A DNA stretch of 64,000 bases, taken from positions 58,132 to 122,131 of the forward strand of contig NZ_KE383970.1 in the NCBI RefSeq assembly GCF_000423025.1. The letters run 5' to 3'. The stretch is from Gordonia shandongensis DSM 45094. Its GTDB lineage: Bacteria; Actinomycetota; Actinomycetes; Mycobacteriales; Mycobacteriaceae. How positions within the stretch are numbered: the first letter of the stretch is position 1; each line of letters begins with the position of its first letter. Position numbers and translations under genes: made by a program. Below the pieces are notes generated by a model that was not told the DNA's origin, searched no databases, and worked only from the letters and a program-made list of their open reading frames with translations. Shown here piece by piece: positions 1 to 8,610 of the stretch.

Positions 1-691
1 CCGTGAGCAGCTCCGATCGCATGATCTCGGCGGGCGTCCCCGACGCGGCGATCGTCCCGTCGCGGAGCACGATGATCCGATCGGCGTAGGCGGCGGCGAA
101 ATTCAGGTCGTGCACCACCACGATGATCGTCTTGTCGAGGGCGTCGGCGGCGTCGCGGAGGCGATCCATCATGCGGACCTGGTGACGCATGTCCAGATTG
201 TTCAGCGGCTCGTCGAGCAGGATCACATCGGTGTCCTGGGCGAGGGTCATCGCGACGTACGCGCGCTGACGCTGGCCGCCCGACAACTCGTCGAGGAAAC
301 GGTCGGCGAGGTCGGCCAGACCGAGGAATCCGATGGCGTCGTCGACCGTGGCGTGGTCATCGGCGGTGAGCCGTCCGCGACTGTGCGGGAAACGTCCGAA
401 CGCCACCAGATCCCGGACCGAGAGGCGGGCGTTCACCGAGTTCTCCTGGCGCAGGATCGCCAGGCGACGGGCGATCTGCGCCGGCTTGAACTGCGAGACC
501 GGCACCCCGTCGATCGTCGCGGTGCCGGAGCTGGCGTCGACCAGCCGTCCCAGAATCGTCAGCAGCGTCGACTTGCCGGCACCGTTGGGGCCGACGAGGG
601 CGGTGACGCCGCCGGACGGGAATTCGCCGCTCACCGGCCCGAGGACGGTGGCCCTCCCGTACGACTTGGTCAGATCGGCGAACTCGATCAC
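1..691 (-). CDS. Siderophore-iron ABC transporter ATP-binding protein (3' end cut by window edge)
   Basis: This is the FecE/FepC-type ATPase that energises import of ferric siderophores through the two permeases encoded just upstream. The reading frame starts at a GTG (691-689) that overlaps the stop of the permease gene by four bases, so translation is probably coupled. Walker A GPNGAGKST lies at residues 34-42, the signature LSGGQ at about 136-140, and Walker B VILLDEP at about 156-162, followed by the switch histidine in VVVHDLN. About 230 codons are visible and the C-terminus runs off the window start. The family is normally 250-270 aa, so only a short tail is missing. The exact siderophore cannot be read from the sequence. 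Confidence 0.93.
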   Translation of the reverse strand, partial: MIEFADLTKSYGRATVLGPVSGEFPSGGVTALVGPNGAGKSTLLTILGRLVDASSGTATIDGVPVSQFKPAQIARRLAILRQENSVNARLSVRDLVAFGRFPHSRGRLTADDHATVDDAIGFLGLADLADRFLDELSGGQRQRAYVAMTLAQDTDVILLDEPLNNLDMRHQVRMMDRLRDAADALDKTIIVVVHDLNFAAAYADRIIVLRDGTIAASGTPAEIMRSELLT

Positions 692-1719
692 AGTGTCCCC
701 TTCCGCAGGAGAAGGATCGCCAGGAAGGCGACGCCTCCGACGAACTCGATGATGATGGTGAGGGTCCCGGCGGCATAGAAGACGTTGGTGAGGACGAACT
801 GACCCGCGGCCAGCATCGCGATGCCGAGCAGCACGCTCATCGGCAGGGTGGCGCGGTGCCGCCAGTCGCCGGCGAGCTGATAGGCCAGGGTCGCGATGAT
901 GAAACCGAAGAACGTCAGTGGGCCGACGAGGGCCGTCGACACCGAGACGAGGACCGCGATCAGCACCAGCGACAGCGTCAGCTCGCGCCGGTGGTTCACG
1001 CCGAGGCTCGTCGCGGTCTCGCGACCGAGGAGCAGAACGTCCAGGATGCGTCGCCTGCGCCAGATGACGGCGCCGACGAGCACGCAGATCACCGTCGCGA
1101 TCGGCAGCAGTTCCGTGTTCACCGAGCCGAGACGGCCGAAGAGCTTGATCTGCAGGGCGTCGAAGTCGGACGGCGCGATCAGCCGTTGGAGGAACTCGGA
1201 GACGGCCCGGAACGCGAGGCCCATCACGACACCCGCGAGGAGTAGAAGGAACAGACTCGCGAAACGTCCGGAGAACAGCCAGCGGTACAGCACGGCGGCG
1301 AACAGTACCATCGCCGCGGTCTGGAGGACGAACTGTCCGATGGTGTCGGAGTTGTCGACGAATCGGGCCCCCATCACCGCGACGCCGACCGTCTGGATGA
1401 GCACGTACAGTGCGTCGAGCCCGATGATCGACGGCGTGAGGATCCGGTTGTGGGTCACCGAGTGGAACAGCACCGTCGCGACACCCTGGCAGAACGCGGC
1501 GAGGACGATCGCCGCCGCGGTCCGCAGGCGACGGTCGAACGAGGGGCCGAACCGGAAGTCCCACCGCATCACGTCGTCGGCGCCGGTGCGGATCAACAGC
1601 AGCAGGAGTACCGACGCGGCGGCGACGGCGGCGGCCAGCAACAGTCGGGACCGCCACGAGAACCGGGTCGGCCGTCCGGCGCCGAGTGCGGGAGCCGCGG
1701 TGGCATCAGAGACTGACAT
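688..1719 (-). CDS. FecCD-family siderophore-iron permease (second permease)
   Basis: This 343-aa polytopic membrane protein of the FecCD/BtuC family forms half of the inner-membrane channel for a ferric siderophore. A cytoplasmic Arg-rich N-terminus is followed by roughly nine to ten hydrophobic segments. The segment GRETATSLGVNHRRE contains the Gly-rich coupling loop that contacts the ATPase in this family. The ATG start at 1719 lies inside the end of the upstream permease gene (14-base overlap), and its own stop overlaps the ATPase start by four bases. The two permeases are clearly different and probably form a heterodimer, as in FatCD/CeuBC-type transporters. Iron control is expected through the box upstream of the lipoprotein gene. 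Confidence 0.93.
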   Translation of the reverse strand: MSVSDATAAPALGAGRPTRFSWRSRLLLAAAVAAASVLLLLLIRTGADDVMRWDFRFGPSFDRRLRTAAAIVLAAFCQGVATVLFHSVTHNRILTPSIIGLDALYVLIQTVGVAVMGARFVDNSDTIGQFVLQTAAMVLFAAVLYRWLFSGRFASLFLLLLAGVVMGLAFRAVSEFLQRLIAPSDFDALQIKLFGRLGSVNTELLPIATVICVLVGAVIWRRRRILDVLLLGRETATSLGVNHRRELTLSLVLIAVLVSVSTALVGPLTFFGFIIATLAYQLAGDWRHRATLPMSVLLGIAMLAAGQFVLTNVFYAAGTLTIIIEFVGGVAFLAILLLRKGTL

Positions 1720-2722
1720 TGAACCTCCGCGACAGAATGATCGCCAGGAACACGCCCGCCCCGATGACGCCCATCACCACCGAGGTCGGGATCTCCATCG
1801 GCCGCACGACGATGCGGCCGAGCAGATCGCAGCCGATGATCAAGACGGTCGCGAGCACGCCGATCCACGGGAGGTTGCTGCGGACGTCGTCGCCGCGGAG
1901 CGCGCTGACGATGTTGGGCACCACGAGGCCGAGGAACGGGATGAACCCGACGACCACGCTGGTGACGCCGGAGGCCAGGGCGACCATGGTGACACCGACC
2001 GCCACCGTGCGCCCGTAGTGCAGTCCCAGGCTGGTGGCGACGTCGCGGCCGAGACCCGCGATGGTGAAGTAGTTGGCCAGGACGTAGCAGGCCACGGCCA
2101 CGATGAGGACGGCCCACAGCGGCTCGTAGAACCCCCGGACGATGTGGGCGAACCCGCCCGACCGCCAGGCGACGACGGCCTGCAGCATGTTCCGTTCGAT
2201 CGCCAGGTAGGTGGTAGCCGCGCCGACGACGGCGCCGAGCATGAGACCGACCAGGGGGACGATCGCCGATTTGCGGGCCCGGATCCGGTCGATGATCGCC
2301 AGGAACACGATGGTCCCGACGAAGGCCGTGGCGGTCGCGACGCCCATGCGGACGAGCGGTGACGCACCGGGCAGGTAGAGCAGGCACAGCAGGACGCCGA
2401 GGCCCGCCCATTCGGCCGTTCCGGCGGTGGTGGGTTCGACGAACCGGTTCTGGGTGAGGCGCTGCATGATGACGCCCGAGAAACTCATCGCGACCCCGGC
2501 GAACACCAGTGCAAGGGTTCGCGGGACGCGGGAGATGAAGAACATCCGCCACATCTCGCTGTCGCCGGTGAGGAGTCCGGCGAGCGTGATGTGGTACTCG
2601 CCGGTCATCAGGGAGCCGAGCAGGAGTGCGACGCAGGCGATCGCCGCCGCCGGGAAGACCAGACGTCCCAGGCCGGAAGCCGATCGGCTTCCGGCCCGGG
2701 ACGCGGTGTCGGTGGCGGTCAC
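1706..2722 (-). CDS. FecCD-family siderophore-iron permease (first permease)
   Basis: This 338-aa FecCD/BtuC-family integral membrane protein is the partner of the permease encoded immediately downstream. It starts at a GTG (2722) only one base after the stop of the binding-lipoprotein gene, placing it in the same transcript. The N-terminus is followed by many hydrophobic helices, and the conserved family segments GVIMQRLTQNRFVEP and GRDVATSLGLHYGR are easily seen. The second of these is the coupling region towards the ATPase. The order lipoprotein, permease, permease, ATPase matches the fat/ceu type of catechol or mixed-type siderophore importers. Substrate is inferred from family and context only. 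Confidence 0.93.
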   Translation of the reverse strand: MTATDTASRAGSRSASGLGRLVFPAAAIACVALLLGSLMTGEYHITLAGLLTGDSEMWRMFFISRVPRTLALVFAGVAMSFSGVIMQRLTQNRFVEPTTAGTAEWAGLGVLLCLLYLPGASPLVRMGVATATAFVGTIVFLAIIDRIRARKSAIVPLVGLMLGAVVGAATTYLAIERNMLQAVVAWRSGGFAHIVRGFYEPLWAVLIVAVACYVLANYFTIAGLGRDVATSLGLHYGRTVAVGVTMVALASGVTSVVVGFIPFLGLVVPNIVSALRGDDVRSNLPWIGVLATVLIIGCDLLGRIVVRPMEIPTSVVMGVIGAGVFLAIILSRRFNVSL

Positions 2723-2723
2723 G

Positions 2724-3710
2724 CTAGGCGCCGGAGCCCATCGCCTGGGCGATCTTCTCGTAGCTCTCGCCGTAGCCCTGGATGCCCTCGCGGAGGTAGA
2801 ACTGCGGGTCGAGGTAGATGATGTGCTTCTTCGTCATGAACGACGTCTTCTCGAAGGCGTCCTGCGCGTCGAAGACGGCCGCCGCGGGAGTGGGGGATTC
2901 GCCGTCCTTGGCGACCGCCGCGTCGCGGTCCATGACGATGACCCAGTCGGGATTCGCCTGTGCGATGGCCTCCGGGGTCAGGCCCGAGTTCTGGTGGATG
3001 TCGCCGGCGTCCCCGGCGAACACGTCCTTGAGTCCGAGCGGTTCGACGAGGGGACTGAGGCGCTTGGCGCCGTTGTCGATCTTTCCGCCGTTGACGTTCG
3101 CGAGGAAGACGGTCTTGTCGCGCGCGGCGTTCTTGGCGGCGTCCAGCTTCTCGAGGAAGACTGAGACGATCTCCTCGGCCTGGTCCTGCTTGCCGAAGAT
3201 CTCGCCGAGGACCTTGGTCTGCCGCATCATGGCCTCCACCCGGGTCCCGCGAGCGTCGTCGCCGGCCGCGACGTCGATGAAGGCGCCGCCGGAGGCGTCG
3301 GCGATCTTCTTCAGCTCATCGGTGTACTTGCTGAAACGGTAGCCGCCGATGATGAGGTCGGGGTTCACGTCCTCGATGACGTCGAACTTGGGCTCGTTGT
3401 GCGTGCCGACGTCCTTGACCGCCTCGTCGTTGGTCCAGTCGCCGAGTTGTTTACCGCTGAAGAGCTGCTTCGGCACCGCGGCGGGGGTCACGTCGAATGC
3501 GGCGACCGTCTCGGCCGCCGTGTTGTCGAGGACCACGACGCGCTGCGGGTCCTTGGGGACCTCGACCGTGCCGCTGTCGGTGGTCACGGTGATCGTCTCA
3601 CCGGATCCCGCGGCGTCGTCGGAGCCGGTGGTGGAGCATGCGGTCAGTGCGAGGCCGGCCGCGGCCACCGCGGCCGCCGCGGCCGCGCCGCGTCGAAATC
3701 CAGAGAACAT
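2724..3710 (-). CDS. Siderophore-binding lipoprotein of the iron ABC transporter
   Basis: This 328-aa secreted lipoprotein captures the ferric siderophore outside the membrane and delivers it to the permeases. An Arg-containing, Ala-rich signal peptide ends in the lipobox LTAC with the acylated cysteine at residue 25. The mature protein has the TroA/FepB/CeuE-like fold signals, including ITVTTDSGTVEVPKDPQRVVVLD near the N-terminus and DLIIGGYRF around the middle. It is the first gene of the four-gene operon. Its short upstream region carries a probable IdeR/DtxR iron box (3726-3744). The sequence resembles CeuE/FatB-type binding proteins more than FhuD, but this is judgement from motif order only. 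Confidence 0.92.
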   Translation of the reverse strand: MFSGFRRGAAAAAAVAAAGLALTACSTTGSDDAAGSGETITVTTDSGTVEVPKDPQRVVVLDNTAAETVAAFDVTPAAVPKQLFSGKQLGDWTNDEAVKDVGTHNEPKFDVIEDVNPDLIIGGYRFSKYTDELKKIADASGGAFIDVAAGDDARGTRVEAMMRQTKVLGEIFGKQDQAEEIVSVFLEKLDAAKNAARDKTVFLANVNGGKIDNGAKRLSPLVEPLGLKDVFAGDAGDIHQNSGLTPEAIAQANPDWVIVMDRDAAVAKDGESPTPAAAVFDAQDAFEKTSFMTKKHIIYLDPQFYLREGIQGYGESYEKIAQAMGSGA

Positions 3711-3725
3711 GAACAGCCTTCCGTG

Positions 3726-3744
3726 ATAGGTAAGGCAAAGGTAA
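3726..3744 (-). promoter_or_regulatory. Probable IdeR/DtxR iron box upstream of siderophore transporter operon
   Basis: The 19 bases here match about 14 of the 19 positions of the actinobacterial iron-box palindrome (TTAGGTTAGGCTAACCTAA). The left half is nearly perfect and the right half has two changed cytosines. It lies 16-34 bases before the lipoprotein start codon and overlaps a possible -10 element on the minus strand (TACCTT, with TTTACC 16 bases further upstream). Iron-loaded IdeR binding here would block transcription of the operon. Confidence 0.6.
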
Positions 3745-3816
3745 CAAAATAGGGTGTTCGGTAAAAAGTCAGCAGGTCGGGGACGTGCGGGCGGCGGTGT
3801 CTTCGCGGTCAGCCCG

Positions 3817-4440
3817 TCACCGCACAGGAGGCGGCGACCCCTCGACGGGGAGCCGCCGGACGATGCGCGCCGGATTGCCCGCGGCGAACACGTGATCGGG
3901 GAGATCTCGGGTCACGACGCTACCCGCACCGACGACCGTGTTGCGACCGACGGTCACCCCGGGGCAGACGATCACGCCGCCGCCGAACCAGACGTTGTCA
4001 CCGATCACGATCGGCGCGGCGGACTCCCATCGGGCCCGGCGCGCGCCGTGATCGTCCATCGGGTGCAGTGCGGTGAGCAACTGGACGCGCGGCCCGATCG
4101 AACAGTCGTCGCCGATCGTGATCGGCGCGCAGTCGAGGAGGATGGCGTCGTAGTTCAGAAAACTGTTGGCGCCCATGACGATGTGCGAGCCGTAATCACA
4201 GCGGAATCGCGGCATGATCCAGCTGCGTTCACCTATTCCACCGAGCAGTGCTGTGAGGATCTCGGTGCGCTCGGCGTCCTGCCGCGCACCCGTCGCGTTG
4301 AACCGGTCGAGCAGCTCTCCGCAGGCCAGGCGTGCTTCGACCAACTCCGGATCGCTGTCCTCGTAGGGTTCGCCGGCGAGCATCGACTCGCGGTTGGTGC
4401 GGCCCACCGGAGGATGAGCGTCGTCGGGGACGGCGGGCAT
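3817..4440 (-). CDS. Hexapeptide-repeat O-acetyltransferase (Maa/LacA-like)
   Basis: This 207-aa cytoplasmic acetyl-CoA-dependent acetyltransferase belongs to the left-handed beta-helix family that includes maltose and galactoside O-acetyltransferases. The N-terminal Maa domain reads ESMLAGEPYEDSDPELVEAR. The hexapeptide repeats follow, with the catalytic histidine in LTALHPMDDHGAR and the typical closing segment VVGAGSVVTRDLPDHVFAAGNPARIVR. The open frame extends further upstream, but the ATG at 4440 gives the normal family length and sits two bases after the stop of the metallophosphoesterase gene, so that start was chosen. The natural acceptor sugar is unknown. Confidence 0.88.
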   Translation of the reverse strand: MPAVPDDAHPPVGRTNRESMLAGEPYEDSDPELVEARLACGELLDRFNATGARQDAERTEILTALLGGIGERSWIMPRFRCDYGSHIVMGANSFLNYDAILLDCAPITIGDDCSIGPRVQLLTALHPMDDHGARRARWESAAPIVIGDNVWFGGGVIVCPGVTVGRNTVVGAGSVVTRDLPDHVFAAGNPARIVRRLPVEGSPPPVR

Positions 4441-4442
4441 GG

Positions 4443-5450
4443 TCAGCCGAGCTGCCCGACGAGTTGCGGGAGCGACTGTTCGATCGGATCGGGGTCGCCG
4501 CCGTGCGACACCGCTGTCAGCGTCAGCAGCGTCGCCTCCGGGCGGCAGCAGAAGCGTGCGGGTGCATAGGGGCTCGTGCCGAGCCCCGCACTGACGTGCA
4601 GCGCCATCGTCGACCCCCACGCCGAGACGCCCTTGACCCGCGAGCGGTCGAGGTGACAGTTCGTCACGAGTGCCCCGTACCCGGGCACACAGAGCTGTCC
4701 GCCGTGCGTGTGCCCGGCCAGGACCAGCGAATACCCGTCGTCGGCGAAAGCGTCGAGAACCCGCGGCTCCGGAGAATGCGTCAACCCGAGGCGCAACTGT
4801 GCCAACGGATTGGGCCGCCCGGCGATCGTCTCGTAACGATCACGCTCGATGTGCGGGTCGTCGACGCCCGCGGCGACCACGCGCACCGAACCGACCTCCA
4901 GCTCGCGGACCGTGTGGGTTGCATCGAGCCAACCCCGTTCGCTGAACGCCGCGCGCAGATCCTGCCACGGCAACGGCTGCCCGTGGCTGCGTCGGTGGTT
5001 CTTCTTGAAATACTTCAACGGATTCTTCGGGGTCGGGCCGAAATAGTCGTTCGACCCGAACACGAACAGTCCGGGTCGTGCCAACAGACCGCCGAGAGCC
5101 TGGACCACCGCGGGCACCGCGGCCGGGTGCGCGAGGTTGTCTCCGGTATTGATCACCAGATCCGGCTCGAGCCGTTCCAACTCACCGATCCACGCCTGCT
5201 TGAGGTGCTGACCCGGCGTCATGTGGATGTCGCTCAAGTGCAGAACACGCAGCGGGGAGGAACCGGGGTCGAGCACCGGAAGCGACGCATGACGGAGCAC
5301 GAACGCGTTGCGCTCGATGACCGTCGAATAGACGAGGCCGGCCGCGGCGGCGCCCGCGGCCCCGGCGATCATCCGGGTGAACGCCGCCGAACCGACGGTC
5401 GGGAGGCGGGAGCCGAGCGGGGAGTCACCGAATCCGGGAACCGAGACCAT
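4443..5450 (-). CDS. Membrane-anchored metallophosphoesterase (Rv3683-like)
   Basis: This 335-aa calcineurin-like phosphoesterase (YkuE/YaeI type) probably acts at the outer face of the membrane. A hydrophobic Ala/Gly-rich stretch at about residues 22-42 can anchor it. The metal-binding motifs are DIH at 74-76, GDN at 103-105, a GSND version of the usual GNHD block at 132-135, a THSPEP block and GHTHGGQ near 245. In the mycobacterial gene order I recall, the same family lies next to ponA2, suggesting a cell-wall or lipid-precursor substrate, but the substrate is not established here. The gene is followed two bases later by the acetyltransferase. Confidence 0.9.
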   Translation of the reverse strand: MVSVPGFGDSPLGSRLPTVGSAAFTRMIAGAAGAAAAGLVYSTVIERNAFVLRHASLPVLDPGSSPLRVLHLSDIHMTPGQHLKQAWIGELERLEPDLVINTGDNLAHPAAVPAVVQALGGLLARPGLFVFGSNDYFGPTPKNPLKYFKKNHRRSHGQPLPWQDLRAAFSERGWLDATHTVRELEVGSVRVVAAGVDDPHIERDRYETIAGRPNPLAQLRLGLTHSPEPRVLDAFADDGYSLVLAGHTHGGQLCVPGYGALVTNCHLDRSRVKGVSAWGSTMALHVSAGLGTSPYAPARFCCRPEATLLTLTAVSHGGDPDPIEQSLPQLVGQLG

Positions 5451-5490
5451 GCCCCACAGGATACGCCCCGCGGCTCCGCAGCCCGGAACG

Positions 5491-7995
5491 TCAGTTCTCC
5501 GGCACCTCGATCACGACCGGACCCACGCCCGGGACCTGCACCGTCTTCTCGGCCGGACCGTCGCCACCATCGCCGTCACCCGGCTTGGAGCCACGACCGT
5601 TGCTGACGTACATCGCGATCTTGCTGCCGGGCATCGCGCTGTCGGACGGTGCGGTGAACACCACCGTGCCCTTCGGGCGACTGCTGTCGACCTCCAGTTC
5701 CGACACCTTGAAGCCGGCCTCCTGCAGACGCGCCGTCGCCTGGCTCGCCGGAAGTCCGCTCACCTTGGGGATCCGACCGCGGTCGCTGCCCGCGACGAAC
5801 CGCGGATCCTTCGGCGGCATCTTCACCGGCCCGAACTTCGTCGCGATCGGCCCCATGGCCTCGAACCACGTGCGGGCGGGTTCGAATCCGCCGTACAGAT
5901 CGCCCTCGCCGCACTGGCGCAGGGGACCGGAGCAGATGCCCGCCGGGTGCGAACCGTCGTTGTAGGTGTAGACCGCCGCCGCCAACTGGTTGGTGAAGCC
6001 GAGGAACGCCGCCGACCGGTGGGCCTCGGTGGTCCCCGTCTTACCGGAGAGGGGATGCGACCAGCCGGCGGCGCGGGCCGCCGCCGCGGACGTGCCCGCG
6101 CCCTTGTCGTCCTCGCTCATCGCGTTGGCGAGAGTGTCGGCGAGACCCTCCTCGACCACCTGCTCGCAGGCCGGCGGGTTGAACGGGGCGTTGACCATCA
6201 CCGGCTTGCCGTCGGGGCCCACCACGGTGTTCCCGTACGGGTCGCGTTTGACGGTCTGGATCGACTGGATCGGGTTCGGCGGACACCAGGTTCCACCGGA
6301 CGCCAGGGTGGCGGCCACATTCGACAACTCCAGCGCGTTCACCGCGAACGGACCGAGCGTGAACGAACCGTAGTTGCCCTTCTTCACGTAATCGGCGAGG
6401 CTGCGGTCGCTGACGCCCGACGTGCCCGGCTGATTGTACGAGCGCAGCCCCAGCCGCACGGCCATGTCGACGGCCGGCTTCACGCCGACCTGCTGGAGCA
6501 ACTGCACGAACGTCGTGTTCGGCGATGTCGCGAGCGCCTGGGTGACCGACGCCGACGGCGGGTACGGGCCGGCGTTCTTCACGCAGTACGCCTTCGGCGG
6601 ACAGCCGAACGCACCGTTGCTGTCGCCCATCCCGTAGACGGCCACGCTCGGCGGGATCGGCAGGACGCTGCCCGTGCCGAGCCCCTTCTCCATGGCGGCG
6701 GCCATCGTGAAGAGCTTGAACACCGAGCCGGCACCGTCACCGACCATCGAGAACGGCTGCGGCTGGACCGTCTCATCGCGTTTGGAGTCGAGCCCGTAGT
6801 CGCGGCTCGACGCCATCGCGAGCACGTCGTGCGACTCCTTGCCCGGGCGGACGACGCTCATCACGGAGGCGATGCCGTCGGTGTTCGGAGACGTCTGGTG
6901 CTGGGTGGCGCGCAGGGTGCTCGCCTGCACCTGGGGGTCGAGGGTGGTGCGGATGGTGTATCCGCCCCGCATGACGTCGGCCCGCGGGATGCCGTTGTCG
7001 GCGAGGTACTGCAGCACGTAGTCGCAGAAGAAGCCGTTGTTGCGTGCGGCGATGCACCCCTGCACCGGGGTCTTCGGGGCCGGAAGCACGCCGAGCGGCT
7101 TCTTCTTGGCCGACTCGAGCTCGGCCCGCCGACTCGGGAAGTTCTCGATCATGGTGTCGAGCACCGTGTTCCGCCGTTCGACCGTGGCCTCCGGGTCGGT
7201 GTACGGGTTCAACGCCGAACTCGACTGGACCATGCCCGCGAGCATCGCCGCCTGCTCCACCGTGAGCTCCTTGGCGGAGTGGCCGAAGTAGGTCTGCGCC
7301 GCGGCCTCGATGCCGTACGCATTGTTTCCGAAGGGGACGACGTTCAGATACCGGGTGACGATCTGCTTCTTGGCGTCCTGCTTGGCGGCCGCATCGTCGA
7401 GGCCCTTCTCCCGCTTGGCCTGCTCGGTGAGCGTCTGCTCCAGGGTCAGCGCCATGCGGACCTCACGCAGCTTCCGCGCCGGGGTGGTCTCCACCGCGGC
7501 CTCGCGGTCGGCCTCGGTCCGCGCCAGCACCAGGAGTTGATAGTTCTTGATGTACTGCTGATCGATCGTCGACGCACCCTGCTGGACCTCGCCGGACGAC
7601 GAATTCTTCAAGGCCGCGCGGATCGTGCCCTTCCAGTCGACGCCGTCGTGCTCCAGGAAGCGCCGGTCCTCGATCGAGATGATCGCGCGGATCATGTCGG
7701 GCGCGATGTCGTTGTATCCGACCTGCCGCCGGTACTGGTCGAAGAGCTGCGCGATCGGCGCGCCGTTCGCGTCGGTGACCGTGGTGACCTCGGGAAGTGT
7801 GCCGTCGAGCAGTTCGGACGACGAGTTCTCCATCGTCGCGGCGGCACGATTCGACAGCACGCCGATCCCGGTCGCCACCGGGAACAGCAGTCCGGCGACC
7901 AGGACGGCGGCCATCAGGCACGCGATGACCAGGCCGGTGAGGTTCGAAGTCTTGCGCACGTTGGCCAGGATACGTGTCGAAGGCCACGACGCCAT
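5491..7995 (-). CDS. ponA2: Bifunctional penicillin-binding protein PonA2 (transglycosylase/transpeptidase with PASTA domain)
   Basis: This 834-aa class A penicillin-binding protein polymerises and cross-links peptidoglycan at the outer side of the membrane. A short cytoplasmic N-terminus and one membrane helix (about 21-45) precede the glycosyltransferase domain with IEDRRFLEHDGVD (catalytic Glu) and GASTIDQQ. The transpeptidase domain has the nucleophile motif SVFK, then SPN, then SGKTGTTE. A C-terminal PASTA domain (IPKVSGLPASQATARLQEAG onward) precedes a Gly/Asp-rich tail. This domain set and its place beside whiB4 identify the PonA2 branch. It is divergent from whiB4, with a 219-bp intergenic region between them that must hold both promoters. 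Confidence 0.96.
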   Translation of the reverse strand: MASWPSTRILANVRKTSNLTGLVIACLMAAVLVAGLLFPVATGIGVLSNRAAATMENSSSELLDGTLPEVTTVTDANGAPIAQLFDQYRRQVGYNDIAPDMIRAIISIEDRRFLEHDGVDWKGTIRAALKNSSSGEVQQGASTIDQQYIKNYQLLVLARTEADREAAVETTPARKLREVRMALTLEQTLTEQAKREKGLDDAAAKQDAKKQIVTRYLNVVPFGNNAYGIEAAAQTYFGHSAKELTVEQAAMLAGMVQSSSALNPYTDPEATVERRNTVLDTMIENFPSRRAELESAKKKPLGVLPAPKTPVQGCIAARNNGFFCDYVLQYLADNGIPRADVMRGGYTIRTTLDPQVQASTLRATQHQTSPNTDGIASVMSVVRPGKESHDVLAMASSRDYGLDSKRDETVQPQPFSMVGDGAGSVFKLFTMAAAMEKGLGTGSVLPIPPSVAVYGMGDSNGAFGCPPKAYCVKNAGPYPPSASVTQALATSPNTTFVQLLQQVGVKPAVDMAVRLGLRSYNQPGTSGVSDRSLADYVKKGNYGSFTLGPFAVNALELSNVAATLASGGTWCPPNPIQSIQTVKRDPYGNTVVGPDGKPVMVNAPFNPPACEQVVEEGLADTLANAMSEDDKGAGTSAAAARAAGWSHPLSGKTGTTEAHRSAAFLGFTNQLAAAVYTYNDGSHPAGICSGPLRQCGEGDLYGGFEPARTWFEAMGPIATKFGPVKMPPKDPRFVAGSDRGRIPKVSGLPASQATARLQEAGFKVSELEVDSSRPKGTVVFTAPSDSAMPGSKIAMYVSNGRGSKPGDGDGGDGPAEKTVQVPGVGPVVIEVPEN

Positions 7996-8214
7996 GAAGC
8001 GACCTGCGGGGACGTGTGTCGAATATCGGATCGTGATCTGCCCGAACGTGCTTCGCCGGACGGCCCGACTTGCGCTGTATCGGTCGTCTCAATAGATTGA
8101 GGACGTGAGGTACCTAACAGAAGTAATTCTGCGAAGGTCGCAATCACCGAGAGATCTTATGCACGTACCGAACACGGAACGTGTCGATGGGTTTGTGAAA
8201 GGCGGGATCGCGCA

Positions 8215-8544
8215 ATGACTCTGGCGCCGTTGTCCACCGGAGATCCGGAAGCTCGACTGGCCTGGGTGTCCCAGGCACGCTGTCGCGGAGGCGACCCGGA
8301 CGATCTGTTCGTCCGCGGCGCGGCGCAGCGGAAGGCCGCGACGATCTGCCGGCACTGTCCGGTCCAACTCGAATGCGGAGCCGACGCGCTCGACAACCGC
8401 GTGGAGTTCGGAGTGTGGGGCGGAATGACCGAGCGCCAGCGCCGCGCGCTGCTCCGTCAGCATCCGGAGGTCACGTCGTGGGCCGACTTCTTCGAAGCCC
8501 AGCGTCGTCGCCAGCAGATGAGCGCGGTGCGCACAGCCAATTGA
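8215..8544 (+). CDS. whiB4: WhiB-family iron-sulfur redox regulator, WhiB4 type
   Basis: This 109-aa WhiB protein is a small cytoplasmic regulator that carries a [4Fe-4S] cluster sensing oxygen and nitric oxide and binds DNA or sigma factor. The four cluster ligands are C23, C45, C48 and C54 (C-x21-C-x2-C-x5-C). The WhiB signature GVWGGMT follows and then an Arg-rich helix (ERQRRALLRQ). The assignment to WhiB4 rests on position between ponA2 and the Get3-like ATPase pair, as remembered for mycobacteria. In that group WhiB4 controls antioxidant genes. A strong hairpin terminator follows at 8547-8580. Confidence 0.93.
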   Translation: MTLAPLSTGDPEARLAWVSQARCRGGDPDDLFVRGAAQRKAATICRHCPVQLECGADALDNRVEFGVWGGMTERQRRALLRQHPEVTSWADFFEAQRRRQQMSAVRTAN

Positions 8545-8546
8545 GC

Positions 8547-8580
8547 AGAACGAGCCCGGCCGTGAGGCCGGGCTCGTTCT
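8547..8580. terminator. Bidirectional hairpin between whiB4 and the ATPase pair
   Basis: A perfect 15-bp stem (8547-8561 with 8566-8580) closes a GTGA tetraloop between two convergent genes. It begins three bases after the whiB4 stop codon. There is no long T-run, which is normal for actinobacterial hairpin terminators. Confidence 0.8.
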
Positions 8581-8610
8581 CGCTCGACTGCCGGGGGTCG
8601 CGGCGGTTGG

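Noticed and set aside
896..2362. A 488-codon plus-strand open frame across the two FecCD permeases
   Set aside because: Antisense to two permeases with obvious membrane helices; no ribosome-binding site or known domain.
5875..5895. GGTTCGAATCC resembling a tRNA T-arm
   Set aside because: It lies within the ponA2 coding region and the surrounding bases do not fold into a cloverleaf.
5377..8100. A 907-codon open frame on the plus strand opposite ponA2
   Set aside because: It is Arg/His-rich low-complexity sequence lying antisense to a complete penicillin-binding protein. It arises from GC-rich third positions.
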